Shown: piece by piece, positions 20,437-30,497 of the stretch
Layout: every line of letters starts with the position of its first letter
Numbering within the stretch: position 1 is the first letter of the stretch
Source of the DNA: Axinella damicornis
Lineage: Eukaryota > Porifera > Demospongiae > Axinellida > Axinellidae
Direction: 5' to 3'
Length of the DNA stretch: 64,000 nucleotides
NCBI GenBank assembly: GCA_963931865.1
Contig: OZ007513.1
Coordinates: 10,255,467 to 10,319,466, forward strand
Notes under the pieces: model-generated
Databases searched by the model: none
What the model was told of the DNA's origin: nothing
Seen by the model: only the letters and a program-made list of their open reading frames with translations
Program-made: the position numbers and the translations under genes

Positions 20437-22012
20437 GTGAAGTTCCACCTTCACCCTCTCCACCCCCAACCAAACGCTTTCACCCCCCTTGTAAGTTATC
20501 AATGCATTTCCATTTTACTGCAAGTGTACATGAACATTGTCTCATAACAATAGTTTTAGCATCACCCCCCTGCATACCTCCGCATGCCCCCCACCAACCG
20601 ACCCTACTCCTACCTCAGCCCCATCACGTACGCCACCACTATCTGAAACATATCCACACACACAACGGTCCCCTGCATAACTCTCTATGCCAAACGTGCC
20701 AACAATGCATATCATAAACCATTTCCAAATGCAGCCACTCCCCCCCCCCCCCCCCCCCCCCCCCCCCCACCAACCGACCCTACCACTATCTGATAACATA
20801 TCCACACACACAACGGCCCCCTGCATAACACTCTATGCCAAACGTACAAATTGGGACATGATTATACCAACAATGCATATCATAAACCATTTCCAAATGC
20901 AGCCATTCCACCCCCACCAACCGACCCTACTCCTACCTCAGCCCCATCAAGTAAGCGCCACTATCTGATAACATATCCACACACACAACGGCCCCCTGCA
21001 TAACACTCTATGCCAAACGTGCAAATTGGGACATGATTATACCAACAATGCATATCATAAACCATTTCCAAATGCAGCCATTCCACCCCCACCAACCGAC
21101 CCTACTCCTACCTCAGCCCCATCAAGTAAGCGCCACTATCTGATAACATATCCACACACACAACGGCCCCCTGCATAACACTCTATGCCAAACGTGCAAA
21201 TTGGGACATGATTATACCAACAATGCATATCATAAACCATTTCCAAATGCAGCCATTCCACCCCCACCAACCGACCCTAGTCCTACGTCAGCCCCACGTA
21301 AGCCGCCACTATCTGATAACATATCCACACACACAACGGCCCCCTGCATAACACTCTATGCCAAACGTACAAATTGGGACATGACTATACCAACAATGCA
21401 TCATAAACCATTTCCAAATGCAGCCATTCCACCCCATCCAACCGACTCTACTCCTACCTCAGTCCCACGTAAGCCGCCACTATCTGTAACATATCCACAC
21501 ACACAACGGCCCCATGCATGCAAATTGGGACATGATTATACCAACAATGCATATCATAAACCATTTCCAGATGCAGCCACTCCCCCCCCCCCCCAACAAC
21601 CGACCCTACTACTCCTCCTGTGGTACCCACCAGCCCACTAATACCACCTCGACCTCCTGTATTACCATTGCCGCCCGTAATACCAAGTCCATGTAAGTTC
21701 AAATTCCCTCCAGCTTCCTTACCCCCTCCACCTCATAACCATCTACCAACTCCATGTATGTCACTATACCCTACAACATAAAATTGTATACCATGCACTC
21801 CATTCAGCTTTGACACTAACAAATTTGTACTCATTCCCTATATACATACTATAGACAACCCCTTCCTACCATCACTTTACCTGCCACGTCCCTGTAAGTG
21901 AGACTAAACTCTGAATCAATTCAATGCAGCTTTGAGACATGTTGTACTCATTCTCTACACACATTACATTATATAGACACCCCTGCAGTAAATCCTCACC
22001 CACAGCACCGCC
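20437..22012 (+). CDS. Proline-rich gene segment with tandem microexons
   Basis: A run of short exons with AG/GT borders that share one phase (2 nt, whole codons, 1 nt). They lie at 20437-20490 (54 nt, EVPPSPSPPPTKRFHPP), 20560-20627, 20903-20950 (48), 21078-21125 (48), 21253-21297 (45), 21424-21468 (45), 21577-21692 (ending LPLPPVIPSP), 21855-21893 (39) and 21977-22012 (36). The repeated 45-48-nt exons encode IPPPPTDPTPTSAPS-like peptides. The two exons with long C-runs (20560, 21577) are one base short of the shared phase, consistent with homopolymer error or decay. The unit at 20735 has lost its donor. It is probably a proline-rich linker of a larger protein. Start and end of the transcript are unknown. 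Confidence 0.55.
20600..21575 (+). repeat. 175-bp tandem repeat carrying the microexons
   Basis: CTATCTGATAACATATCC recurs at 20786, 20961, 21136 and 21309, with CTATCTG variants at 20639 and 21480 (spacing 147, 175, 175, 173 and 171). Each unit has intron sequence ending CCATTTCCAAATGCAG, a proline exon and a GTAAG donor. Confidence 0.93.
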
Positions 22013-22660
22013 GTAACCAGGTAACACATCAACCTTGAAGTGCACACATAGACATGCAAAAGCAACTCGCACACATTTGTACACGTACCAGCCATATTAC
22101 ACTCTTTATCCACCGATCATACATACACACACATCACAGCGGCCAATGGAGAAAAAAATCTACATCTTCAAGTAATTCAAGTAAAGAACTCAAATAGTCA
22201 TGTAGGTTTAAATTTTTCATTGAGTTTGCATCAGGAGGAACCAACATCACAACACAATCATCTTTCTATTACCTGTACGTTTTCATGTGACATCATCAAA
22301 TTTTGATTATGAAAATGCTCTTTCTAGCCACGCCTCTAGACAACATGGCGCCACGCCGCTACATCCGTGACATAGCTAACCACACCTACTACCTCCCACA
22401 TGCATGCTGCTCATCCGCCTCCTAGATCCTAGAGGCCTACGCTGCGCCGCTATATAGATCTTTTGTGCAACCAAAAGCGGCTCGCGGGCCGGAAACAATG
22501 CTATAAAGTACGACCCACGTGTTAGTCCTGTCTTTGTGCACTTGTCCTGTTCGCGAGCTCAGCAACCTGGTTGGTAGGTGGGGCTCGGTGTCTGGTTGAC
22601 AACTTCTTTTTTGCATAACATAATAGTCCAACCCATCCTCCAGGTCATCCGTTACAATTA
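22013..22660. other. No gene supported
   Basis: AT-rich plus-strand sequence followed by a GC-richer stretch (22330-22600). Minus-strand ORFs of 64-70 codons here have no recognisable domain or splice context. Confidence 0.35.
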
Positions 22661-22681
22661 GTATAATTATGGTAGCGACAA

Positions 22682-23088
22682 TTCTAACGGCTCAGCATGT
22701 ACATGGATCCAGTGGAGCAGGGACATTGGAGATCAGTTTCCCCACAAACCCCTCTCTACCACTTTCTCTCATCCACCCTGGCCCGTCCCCCCACAGTGGC
22801 CCGTCCATCTCAGGTCTGTCATACCGCCTCCCTGGCCCATCCGTCCACCCCGTTCCCTGGTCCGTCACCCTCCCCCCCTGGCCTTTCAATCTCCCCAACC
22901 TCAATCGACAAACATCTGGTAATGGATAATTTGTCTGCTGGAGACATGGCGTACATCTACCGGCTCAGCGTGTACATGGATCCAGTGGAACAGGGACGTT
23001 GGAGATCAGTTTCTCCACAAACCCCTCTCTACCACTTTCCCTCACCCTTACCCCCATCCGATCCGTGCTATGAACGCAGCTCGAGCTA
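22682..23088 (+). other. Proline-rich ORF with internal 270-bp duplication
   Basis: GGCTCAGC-TGTACATGGATC-CAGTGGA... is present at 22690-22767 and again at 22961-23040. One plus-strand frame (YMDPVEQGHWRSVSPQTPLY twice, with a Pro/Ser spacer and DNLSAGDMAYIYRL) stays open through both. It may be another exon of the same proline-rich gene or a decayed repeat. No domain is recognised. Confidence 0.35.
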
Positions 23089-23119
23089 GAGTGTTCCGAC
23101 TTCAAAGAAAAAGCCATTT

Positions 23120-24106
23120 GTGTGTGAGTTCTGTCACGTCATCAGGCCTACGTCACCTGCCGGAGAAAAACCATTCCTGAATTTATCTATCCAATCCGAA
23201 GTCCCAATGTCGATCCAATGGAATCTACCAAAAATAGTGGTGAAGAGGGCAGCCCCCCGTCCTCCGGGAACCCCCAAGGGTCCGTGTGGCAAGATTTCAA
23301 CTTTTTCCCCGCCCGACAGACTGACAGACAGCAGACGGACAAACCAATTGCTTACACACATGCTATCGTGTGGTAATGACAGACCTAAAATGGCGGTGCA
23401 CGTTCGAAAGTTGACTCTGTTTGCATTAACGTTGCTTTGGCTCGCTGAGCGCTCTACCGACTGTTCCACCTACCGTTTCAAGCTCCCAGGTGTTTGGAAT
23501 GCTGCCGGGGCTAAACTCATGACAAAACTACAGCTGATGAGAGCTACAGCATTTGCCAACAAGAGAGGCACTAATTGGAAGCACCAGCTACTGCGCAAAC
23601 CGTGGCTATTCAGTATTGGACTCCTGCTGCTCTGTGGTGACACTCATCCTAACCCAGGACCCACAACAGTCCTCAGGTACCCTTGTGTATCCTGTAATGA
23701 TGAAGTACTAGACCAAGGTATCTGTTGTGATGGCTGCCAACGATGGTGTCACCCAAAGTGTGCCTTTGTCAGTGATGAAGAATATCTCAGGTTAGGCAGT
23801 TGCTCTGACACCTGGCTCTGCCCTACCTGTTGCCTCCCAAGTTTCACTACCTCCTTGTTTGACCTGTCAGATCATACTGTCTCCGAGGGACATGATGCCA
23901 ACCTCCCGAATTACCCAAATAGTGTATCTGTCACTCATCTCAATGCAAGGAGCCTTCTACCACACATGGATGAAATTTCGCTCCTAGCCACAAACCATCT
24001 CATTGATGTAATAACCCTCTCCGAGACCTGGCTTGCCGAGACCGTGTCTGATGCTGTAATGACGTCATATATTGGCCACACCCACTTACCATATCCTTCT
24101 AAATGA
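23120..24106 (+). mobile_element. LINE (CR1-like) 5' part: 2A-like motif, PHD finger, start of endonuclease
   Basis: The 328-codon frame (alternative starts; ATGs at codons 30, 81, 91 and 134) has three recognisable parts. A hydrophobic stretch leads into GDTHPNPGP at residues 173-181 (nt 23636-23662), close to the 2A translational-recoding motif of many APE-type LINEs. A C4HC3 PHD-type zinc finger spans residues 189-237 (CVSC, CCDGC, HPKC, CPTC). From residue 269, VTHLNARSLLPHMDEI through DVITLSETWL is the N-terminus of an APE-type endonuclease. The frame stops there, and the reverse transcriptase is missing downstream. This 3' loss is unusual, since LINE copies normally lose their 5' ends. 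Confidence 0.85.
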
Positions 24107-24567
24107 ATATGGGGTGAGAGAAACGGCATCGGTTTAACTCTATGTAGGATTCTGCAGGTGTGCCAGTTTTCTCTGCTTGTGTCAGAGTTTTACTCCCAAC
24201 ATCGAGTGCTCTACTGGTAGGGGAATGTATTGTTTGCTATACGTCAGCTATTTTACTTGTCACCTACCAACTTTCTGTGACAGGAGAGTGCAGAATTCAA
24301 TTTTGACACTTTGTGAATAATTTTTGTTCATTGTTTATAGGATTCTGCTTCTGCGACCAGGCAATGGAGATCTCCTGTAAGCTAAGTTAAGCAATGCAAC
24401 AGAATTGTATCTCACCCAATGAACATTACAGGTGACAGTGAAGCACTGATGAGGGCATAGTCACCAGACAGCAGCATCATAAGTAAGTTACACCTCTACC
24501 TCTGCCCATCCACCCTGCAGAATAAACCAAATACACTATGCTTCTCTTTAGATATGCAACACTGCAA

Positions 24568-25132
24568 GAACGAGTGGTGATGGGCTTGCTCGGCAGAACC
24601 GAGCCCATTAAGATGTCAATCAAAGAAATCGAGAACAAAGGGCGCGGTGTTGTAGTTGAACAGTTTGTCCAAGAAGGGGAATACCTGCTAGACAAGTAAC
24701 CAATCAGTGCAGACGTGTTAGTCGCACGTGTTGAGGACACCACCATGTCCAAAAAGAGAGTACAGTTCATGAGGATCAACTCAACCAAACCAGTATAAAC
24801 TACTAAAGTTTACCCTCGGGGCAGGATCTCCCAGGATATGGAGAAAAAATATGCAACCAACAGTGAACCATGTATGGTTCTAGAAGTGCAAACACCAAAG
24901 GGATGGATGTGCCTCGATGCAACCAGGCGATACAACACCATGGGGAGACTCATGAACCATGATGCCCCAAACAAAGCCACTGCAAGGCCATTCAAGCCCC
25001 TATTAGTGAAGGGGAAATGGAGGATCGGGTTCTTGGCTGCAAGGGACATGCAGCCAGGAACCGAGCGACATGGAATTACGGCTGCCCTCCGGGAGGGCAG
25101 GAGTGGATTGTGAGAAAGTCACCTAAGGTACT
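24568..25132 (+). pseudogene. SET-domain (KMT5A/SET8-like) pseudogene
   Basis: After a splice-acceptor-like TCTCTTTAG the frame reads RVVMGLLGRTEPIKMSIKEI, then NKGRGVVVEQFVQEGEYLLD (SET start, K-GRGV plus EF/GE pattern) and hits a stop. The continuation at 24838-25060 gives GWMCLDATRRYNTMGRLMNH (substrate and cofactor block, cf. CIDAT..LGRLINHS) and IGFLAARDMQPG. After a one-base frame change it reads TWNYGCPPGGQEWIVRKSPK, a SET C-terminus. The family methylates protein lysines. Two in-frame stops and a frameshift argue that this copy is dead. GTACTT at about 25133 could be a donor. Confidence 0.75.
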
Positions 25133-25198
25133 TTCAAAATAACTGGTGTATCATTTCCACTACTTTAACTGATACTGTCCTACTCACGACTCCTGTAG

Positions 25199-25257
25199 AT
25201 CCAGGTGCCACCACAACCACTTGAACCTTCCTCTCCACCCCCACCTCCCATTCCAGT
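25199..25257 (+). CDS. Proline-rich linker exon
   Basis: TCCTGTAG|ATCCAGGTG...CCAGTG|GTAATA gives a 59-nt open exon reading QVPPQPLEPSSPPPPPIPV. It sits between the SET-like region and the last exon and has the same composition as the proline microexons at 20.4-22 kb, which suggests one ancestral gene. Confidence 0.45.
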
Positions 25258-25468
25258 GGTAATAATGGCTGATGACCACTGCCAATTGAATAAACTGGCA
25301 TAGGGGTAATTAACTCTTTACCAATAAATGACTTGAGAATGCATCATAAGCTCCCATAATTTAACTCATTGCATGCGGGAGTGCATTTCTTAGCTTGAAT
25401 AACCTATACCGAAAAGTGCGAAGTGGAGTGGAGAGTGCGAAACAGTATGACATTAATTTTGTCTACAG

Positions 25469-25879
25469 GTGGCCACAGAAAATCGGGACGTAGGGGCCAC
25501 GCAGTCTGCACGTGTTTGCAATGAACGGGAGAGGGACCAAGTGGCGGCCCAGATGTCGCACTCACGCCGAACACAGCAAGCATATTACGTGAGACTTAAG
25601 AGCTCGGCCGAGTCCCGCGAGGGGTACAAAATCCTTGCCAAACTGCGCCAGGGAGGGGGAGCAGCTCATACCAAGCGTCCATTTTCGGACGAGGAAATAG
25701 AGACCATTAAACTGTACTTCGAGAGCTATATTGATGCTCTCGACAAATTTGGGCTTCCCCAGGCCCGGGAATTTTTGGAGAACCATCCGATGAACAGAGA
25801 CCCCCAGCAAATCAGGGATAAAGTGCGCCACCTTATTGACTTGAAGAAAAGGGAACTTGAGAAGAAAAAGGACGAGTGA
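25469..25879 (+). CDS. Terminal exon with recombinase-like C-terminal tail
   Basis: TTTTGTCTACAG precedes an intact 136-codon frame ending in TGA. It contains QVAAQMSHSRRTQQAYYVRL, the 'MSH...T...YY' pattern seen at the end of tyrosine-recombinase-like (Crypton-type) proteins of invertebrates. After a spacer comes KRPFSDEEIETIKLYFESYI with DPQQIRDKVRHLI, a SANT/Myb-like helical segment, and a Lys/Glu-rich end. The family link rests on pattern recognition and is moderate. Unlike the upstream SET part, this exon has no breaks. Confidence 0.55.
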   Translation: MATENRDVGATQSARVCNERERDQVAAQMSHSRRTQQAYYVRLKSSAESREGYKILAKLRQGGGAAHTKRPFSDEEIETIKLYFESYIDALDKFGLPQAREFLENHPMNRDPQQIRDKVRHLIDLKKRELEKKKDE

Positions 25880-26194
25880 TGTACCCATACTGACACGATA
25901 TTTAGCGAGCCAACTACAAAGCTCAGTAGCTACTAAAAAACCATTACCTCTTGTTAGTAAGTCCTTGATTATTATACTGAATAAGTCTGATTTTTGTACG
26001 AAATGACAACCTACCAGGTTACAGAGGACACACCATTGGCTAATAGAAGTGGACTTTATGTGGGTTAGAATCAGAGTAAAATTCTGGACCAAAGCAAGGC
26101 CACACACTCCATTGTAGGCCATGCAGCAGGCCCCCCTACAAGAGATGGCAAAGAGCCGCGCCCCCATGGAGTTGGCCGCGCCCGCTTCACACTT

Positions 26195-27070
26195 GCCTGG
26201 CAGCTGGCAGTCGCAGCCATACAAGGCCTAGTACACCATCTTGACGACCTAGTAACCTAGCATCAACTGCTTGCAAGTCTTTCATTATTTCCCCCTCCCT
26301 GGTAGTTTTGTTTGTGCCTGAGTGGGCAGTGTAAGTGTAACTTACTTTCATTATTGTGCCTGAGTGGGCATTGTAAGGAACCTGAGAGGTTGGATTAATA
26401 ACCTTGGAACACAGGCTGGAGGGAGAATTGTGCAAAATATAGGAAATGGGCAGGCAGTTGACACAAAGTCAGGCCGACCATCTGTTATTTCCCCCTCGTA
26501 ATTTGTTTGTGCGGTGCAACTTGTTTCTCCATCCCTTGTAATTTTGTTGGTGCCTGAGTGGGCAGTGCAACTTATTTCACCCTCCCTTGTAATTTTGTTT
26601 GTGCCCGAGTGGGCAGTGTGACTTACTTTCATTATTGTGCCTGAGTGGGCAGTGTAAGTGTTATTCTTGATTTTTATGCCTGAGCGGGCGTTGCATTTTG
26701 TAAAATAATATTGTCCATAGAGAAGAAAGAAGTTGCGAATTGCGTGCTTGTAGCGATTTGAAGGAGTGCAATACTGGTCCAGCGCTTTCTTAGCCGTCGT
26801 CCAGAGAGAAAGAAAGAAGTAGCGAATTGCCTTAGGTCCTTAGGAACATGATAAATGTCAATATTCTTATAGGAATTGCAGTGCACGTATGGCTCACCAA
26901 TCTTCGGCAGTCTGGTGGAGAACAACTCTTCCCACACTTCTGTGGTTTGACTCCCTCCGCTATGCTCGGCTCCTGCAGCAGTGGACAGACGTCAGCTAGC
27001 GGAGTGCCTGGCAGCCAGCAGTCGCAGCCACACAAGGCCTAGTACACCATCTTGACGACCTAGTAACCTG
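26195..27070. repeat. Direct-repeat-flanked block with CCTGAGTGGGC cluster 4
   Basis: A 60-bp sequence (GCAGTCGCAGCCATACAAGG...) at about 26205-26265 recurs at about 27013-27072. Between them are about six motif copies (26307, 26351, 26555, 26601 as CCCGAGTGGGC, 26638 and 26678), spaced by TTTGTTTGTG-type sequence. A GAGAAAGAAAGAAGTAGCGA stretch is also partly duplicated (26718 and 26805). Confidence 0.75.
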
Positions 27071-27179
27071 GTCTACTTCAAGCAACTCTATAAGTTCAGT
27101 TTAAGCTAGAAGAATGATCACTGTTCACTGGAGTCCAGCTCCCCTTGCTCTTTGTCATCATCCAATTGGCATGTTTCTT

Positions 27180-27600
27180 AATCATGTCCAACTATACGCA
27201 GCCGGTGAACAGATCTCCAATGAAGACAGCCCATAGATTTGGGTGACAAACAATCACGTCCAACTAATGACAGCCGGTGAACAGATCACCAATGAAGAAA
27301 GCCCATAGATTTGGCTGGTCAACTTTCACCCGGGTAATGGGCGATCAATAGCGTACGTGGAAGACCAAGCCTTGGTCATGAATCCAGAAAACAAGGAATC
27401 AGCCATGGATCAGGTTTTGAAGGTGCTGAAAGAAACGGTGAGGGGAAACTTCATTCCTGCATTCGTTTTTATGGGAGAAGCTGCAATGGCCTCACTCCCA
27501 TTATGAGGCCATATTCCAGATGTCAATGAGCACAACCCCTACACCCGAAAGTTTTGCTGATGATGGGAGCGTACGGCAGCAGCTTGAACGACTTGGAGCA
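27180..27600 (+). pseudogene. P-loop NTPase family fragment, copy 4 (N-terminal part)
   Basis: Reads HPGNGRSIAYVEDQALVMNP, AMDQVLKVLKETVRGNFIPA, FMGEAAMASLPL, close to copy 3, with frame changes. The first 60 bp (GTCCAACTA...CAGCCGGTGAACAGATC) are tandemly duplicated at about 27187-27240 and 27258-27320. Confidence 0.55.
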
Positions 27601-28139
27601 AAGTAAAGCGGTGTGCCGTTAGAGTTCTGCGCTTACTCTAATCACAGGCTAGTTACCTTGCTACTCAATATCTTGAAGCATATAGTTACATAGCTAGGTA
27701 GATTGAATTTAGCAATCTTCCAGGAGGTTGCAGGTAACAACCTTAGTATGCATGACTGCATTGTGTATCAGAATTTGCGTTGACATCCACCCTTCCAGAT
27801 GTAACTGCATCCTCCCCGGTTACGTATACCGAACCTGCAAGCCGACGTAAGCAACTACGATGTCTGCAAGTTCTAGTGACTATGACATGGCATTTGTGTA
27901 CCATCAGCTCCAGTGAAAGGAAGTGTCCAAGAAGGGGAAGGACAAAGGTGGTAAGTAAAATTGTGTGTTTATCAAACAATCCAACAGCCCACATACGTAT
28001 TACTCAAGCACATGCAGTCACACAAATAATAGCTTTTTTCTCTTGAAACATTTACAGTGACAATCCAAACGACCAACCACCTCACGCTCACAGTTGCCGG
28101 CCCCCTCCTCCACATTCGTACCACCCGCACATTATCCGG

Positions 28140-28400
28140 CCCACTCCTCCACATTCATACCACCCGCTCATTATGAGGCCATATTGTCGATGAGCACAAC
28201 CATTGTGGCCATTGGCAGCAAAAATACTGGATAAACAACGGCAGCAAACACAGCTCTGGGGATGTTGGGAATGCCCCCACAGTTCCATATCAGAGACAGG
28301 ACCGATCCTGGCATACTACGGTAAAGGCTACAAAACGCCTACATGTACCATTTCCAAGCTGTTGCGCGAAGAGGATCATCGGTGCAGCCTGTTTCTGGAT
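28140..28400 (+). pseudogene. P-loop fragment copy 5 fused to Tc1-like HTH fragment
   Basis: HYEAILSMSTTIVAIGSKNT precedes G-stop-TTAANTAL: the Walker A lysine codon (AAA) has become TAA. GMLGMPPQFHIRDRTDPG follows. The frame then reads ILAYYGKGYKTPT...ISKLLREED at about 28310-28375. This resembles the first helix-turn-helix of Tc1-like transposases (long helix, GYK-PPTI, KLL-EE). The HTH call is tentative. A 40-bp CTCCTCCACATTCGTACCAC repeat is duplicated just upstream (28108 and 28147). Confidence 0.45.
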
Positions 28401-28624
28401 CGCATGACTGTTGCATTTTCTTTCGTTGTAGTACTGTTTTTTGATAGAACGATTAGCCGTAAAACAATCATTTTCTTGAAATGGAACATAAACTTCTTAT
28501 TGATGGTACTGTATTTAATTTTCTTTTTGGTCAACATTCATTGGGTGTATAAGATGGCCAATTAATCATCAGTTTCTCTCTGTGCCTGGTTGGGATGAAA
28601 GTCCCAAGGAATCGCAAACAAACA

Positions 28625-28900
28625 TCACATATTACACAGTACAAACGAGAGATTCAGAACTGAAAATGGTCCACAAGCCTGACTCCCATCACATTCAGGC
28701 ATAGGGATCGCAAATATACAACAGGCATTGTAATTTAGAATTACTCTACGTGGAAGATTCAATGTAAGATGGCCTTGATCAAGGACGGCCTCTGGGGCAT
28801 TGTCAACGGATCCGAAACGGCAATCGGAGTGTGTGACTCCCATCTCAGCACAATAACTCCTATACGAGTTGAACATGCATTTGTCCTTTGTACCAGACAT
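28625..28900 (-). other. Unrecognised 91-codon Cys-containing ORF
   Basis: MSGTKDKCMFNSYRSYCAEM continues to CDGSQACGPFSVLNLSFVLC with eight cysteines, in frame to TGA. A second minus-strand frame over the same bases is also open (KYNSDGTLNGCLVQRTNACS), so coding in either frame is unproven. It could be an exon of a secreted protein or chance. Confidence 0.25.
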
Positions 28901-28953
28901 CCATTCAAGGTGCCGTCCGAGTTATATTTTGTAGTTGCACCACCATAGGAATA

Positions 28954-29539
28954 TAGCCTCGAACCTAGCCACAGAAGAGGGGGAGAGAGCGCCAGGTATC
29001 CACTGTTTGCGCATGCACTTAATTTCCCGACATTCCGGGAATCCCGAATAAGACCGCGTCACCCCCGAGGCTTGTTGACGTCAGATACGTGTTTGTAACT
29101 GTATTCTGTCAATAATGGCGACCTTATGCAAGACCTAGACTAGTACCTCCAGCGACTTGGATGTGCAGTGATGACGCTCGAACCCCAGCAGAGGGCATCT
29201 TCGAAGTGAGTACACGAAGAGACTCTAGCTACACACTGGGTTTGGTAACTCATTGTGTTATACCATTCATGTTTGATGTGAAGCTTGCCCAAGATGACAA
29301 TGTAGTCCCGTCCCTCATGGCATTGATGACAGACCCAAGTTCCAAGCGTGAGAGCGAAAGCTGCGATCATGTCTTCGTGGTTTCGTTGCCTGGCATAGAC
29401 ATCATTGTTCACACCCGGAAAGTTTTGCGACATCATCTGCATAAATCCACGTGGTTTTATGTAATAATTAAGCACATGTGCAAGCAGTGGATACTAGGAG
29501 GCACTCTCTCCCCCTCCTCCGCCCCGGGGATCGAGGCTA
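28954..29539. mobile_element. Mutator-like non-autonomous element with 10-bp target duplication
   Basis: Ends TAGCCTCGA and TCGAGGCTA, with a second inverted block GAGGGGGAGAGAG / CTCTCTCCCCCTC inside. Exact direct repeats CATAGGAATA flank it at 28944-28953 and 29540-29549. The 10-bp duplication suggests a Mutator-like element. Long open frames on both strands inside (29161-29544 plus, 29140-29475 minus) have no recognisable domain, but a captured host fragment is possible. Confidence 0.8.
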
Positions 29540-29737
29540 CATAGGAATACAACATCACTCGACCCCCTCATGGCATTCGCATTAGCGCGGTACACGAAGT
29601 TTCTTGTTCTTGTGAGCTCTCGCTCCCCACTGTGTCTATGTGAGCCCGATATAGCTACATCAAATAAGCGTGATAGTCACATGTATCACTAGTCAAGTCC
29701 TCCTGCTCCCCAAACACCCTACTGAATAGTTGCTCAC

Positions 29738-29811
29738 CTCCAGTTGCTATATGGCTCCCTCCCCCTCCTCCACGAGAGCAGTATCCCCTCCAGCTAAGCA
29801 TACTACTGTGT
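29738..29811 (-). pseudogene. SNARE-motif-like pseudo-exon, copy 2
   Basis: Degenerate duplicate of the 30260-30334 exon with the same borders (TTCCAG and GGTGAGC). Several substitutions introduce stops in the syntaxin-like frame. A roughly 160-bp block around both exons, starting ATCACTAGTCAAGTCCTCCT, is duplicated. Confidence 0.55.
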
Positions 29812-30259
29812 CTGGAATCTCTCATCTGCACTGCAATTACAAGACACACAGAGGTACAAGTAAACACACATTATGCACCTGTACGCCAGGTAACTTGCAG
29901 TAACTTGCAGCAGACAATACTTTAATAGACAATACAAGATAAGACCCAGACAGAACACTGATAGAACACACACAAAGGCTTTTATACTCTACCAAAGGAA
30001 ACCTTAATGCACAGGTACAGTAAATTAAATACAATACTAGCATGGTAGCGTACTAATCACTGACACATAAACAACTCCTAGCGCACAAATCACAAATCCT
30101 TAGTTCCACACATAGGTGACATTCACACATTTACACACACCAGGTGTAAGCACAGTCCAGTCTGTCACACTCAGCCAAGAGTGCATGACAACATCATCAG
30201 TCACACATCACTAGTCAAGTCCTCCTGATCCCCAAACACCCTTCTGAAGAGTAGCTCAC

Positions 30260-30334
30260 CTCCAGTTGCTATATGTCTCCCTCCCTCTCCTCCACGAGAG
30301 CAGTGTCCCCCTCCAGCTCAGCAAACTTCTGTGC
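30260..30334 (-). pseudogene. SNARE-motif-like pseudo-exon, copy 1
   Basis: The minus strand shows TATTCCAG, a 75-nt phase-0 segment and GGTGAGC. It reads AQKFAELEGDTALVEEREGD, I, stop, QLE. LVEEREGDI-QLE matches the start of the SNARE motif of syntaxin-7/12-type t-SNAREs (ERE..IRQLE). The conserved Arg codon position is TAG here and in the duplicate, so the lesion predates the duplication. Confidence 0.55.
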
Positions 30335-30497
30335 CTGGAATATACAAGACACACAGTGAGCATACACATGTACCTGTATACCAAGAGAGCATGATCACAT
30401 CATCGCCACTGCGGTGCGGAGGAAGAGCATGTGACGGGCAAAATTTGAAACAGACGAAATCTCTCGTGTGTCCTAAAAATAGAACATGTGAGGCTTA

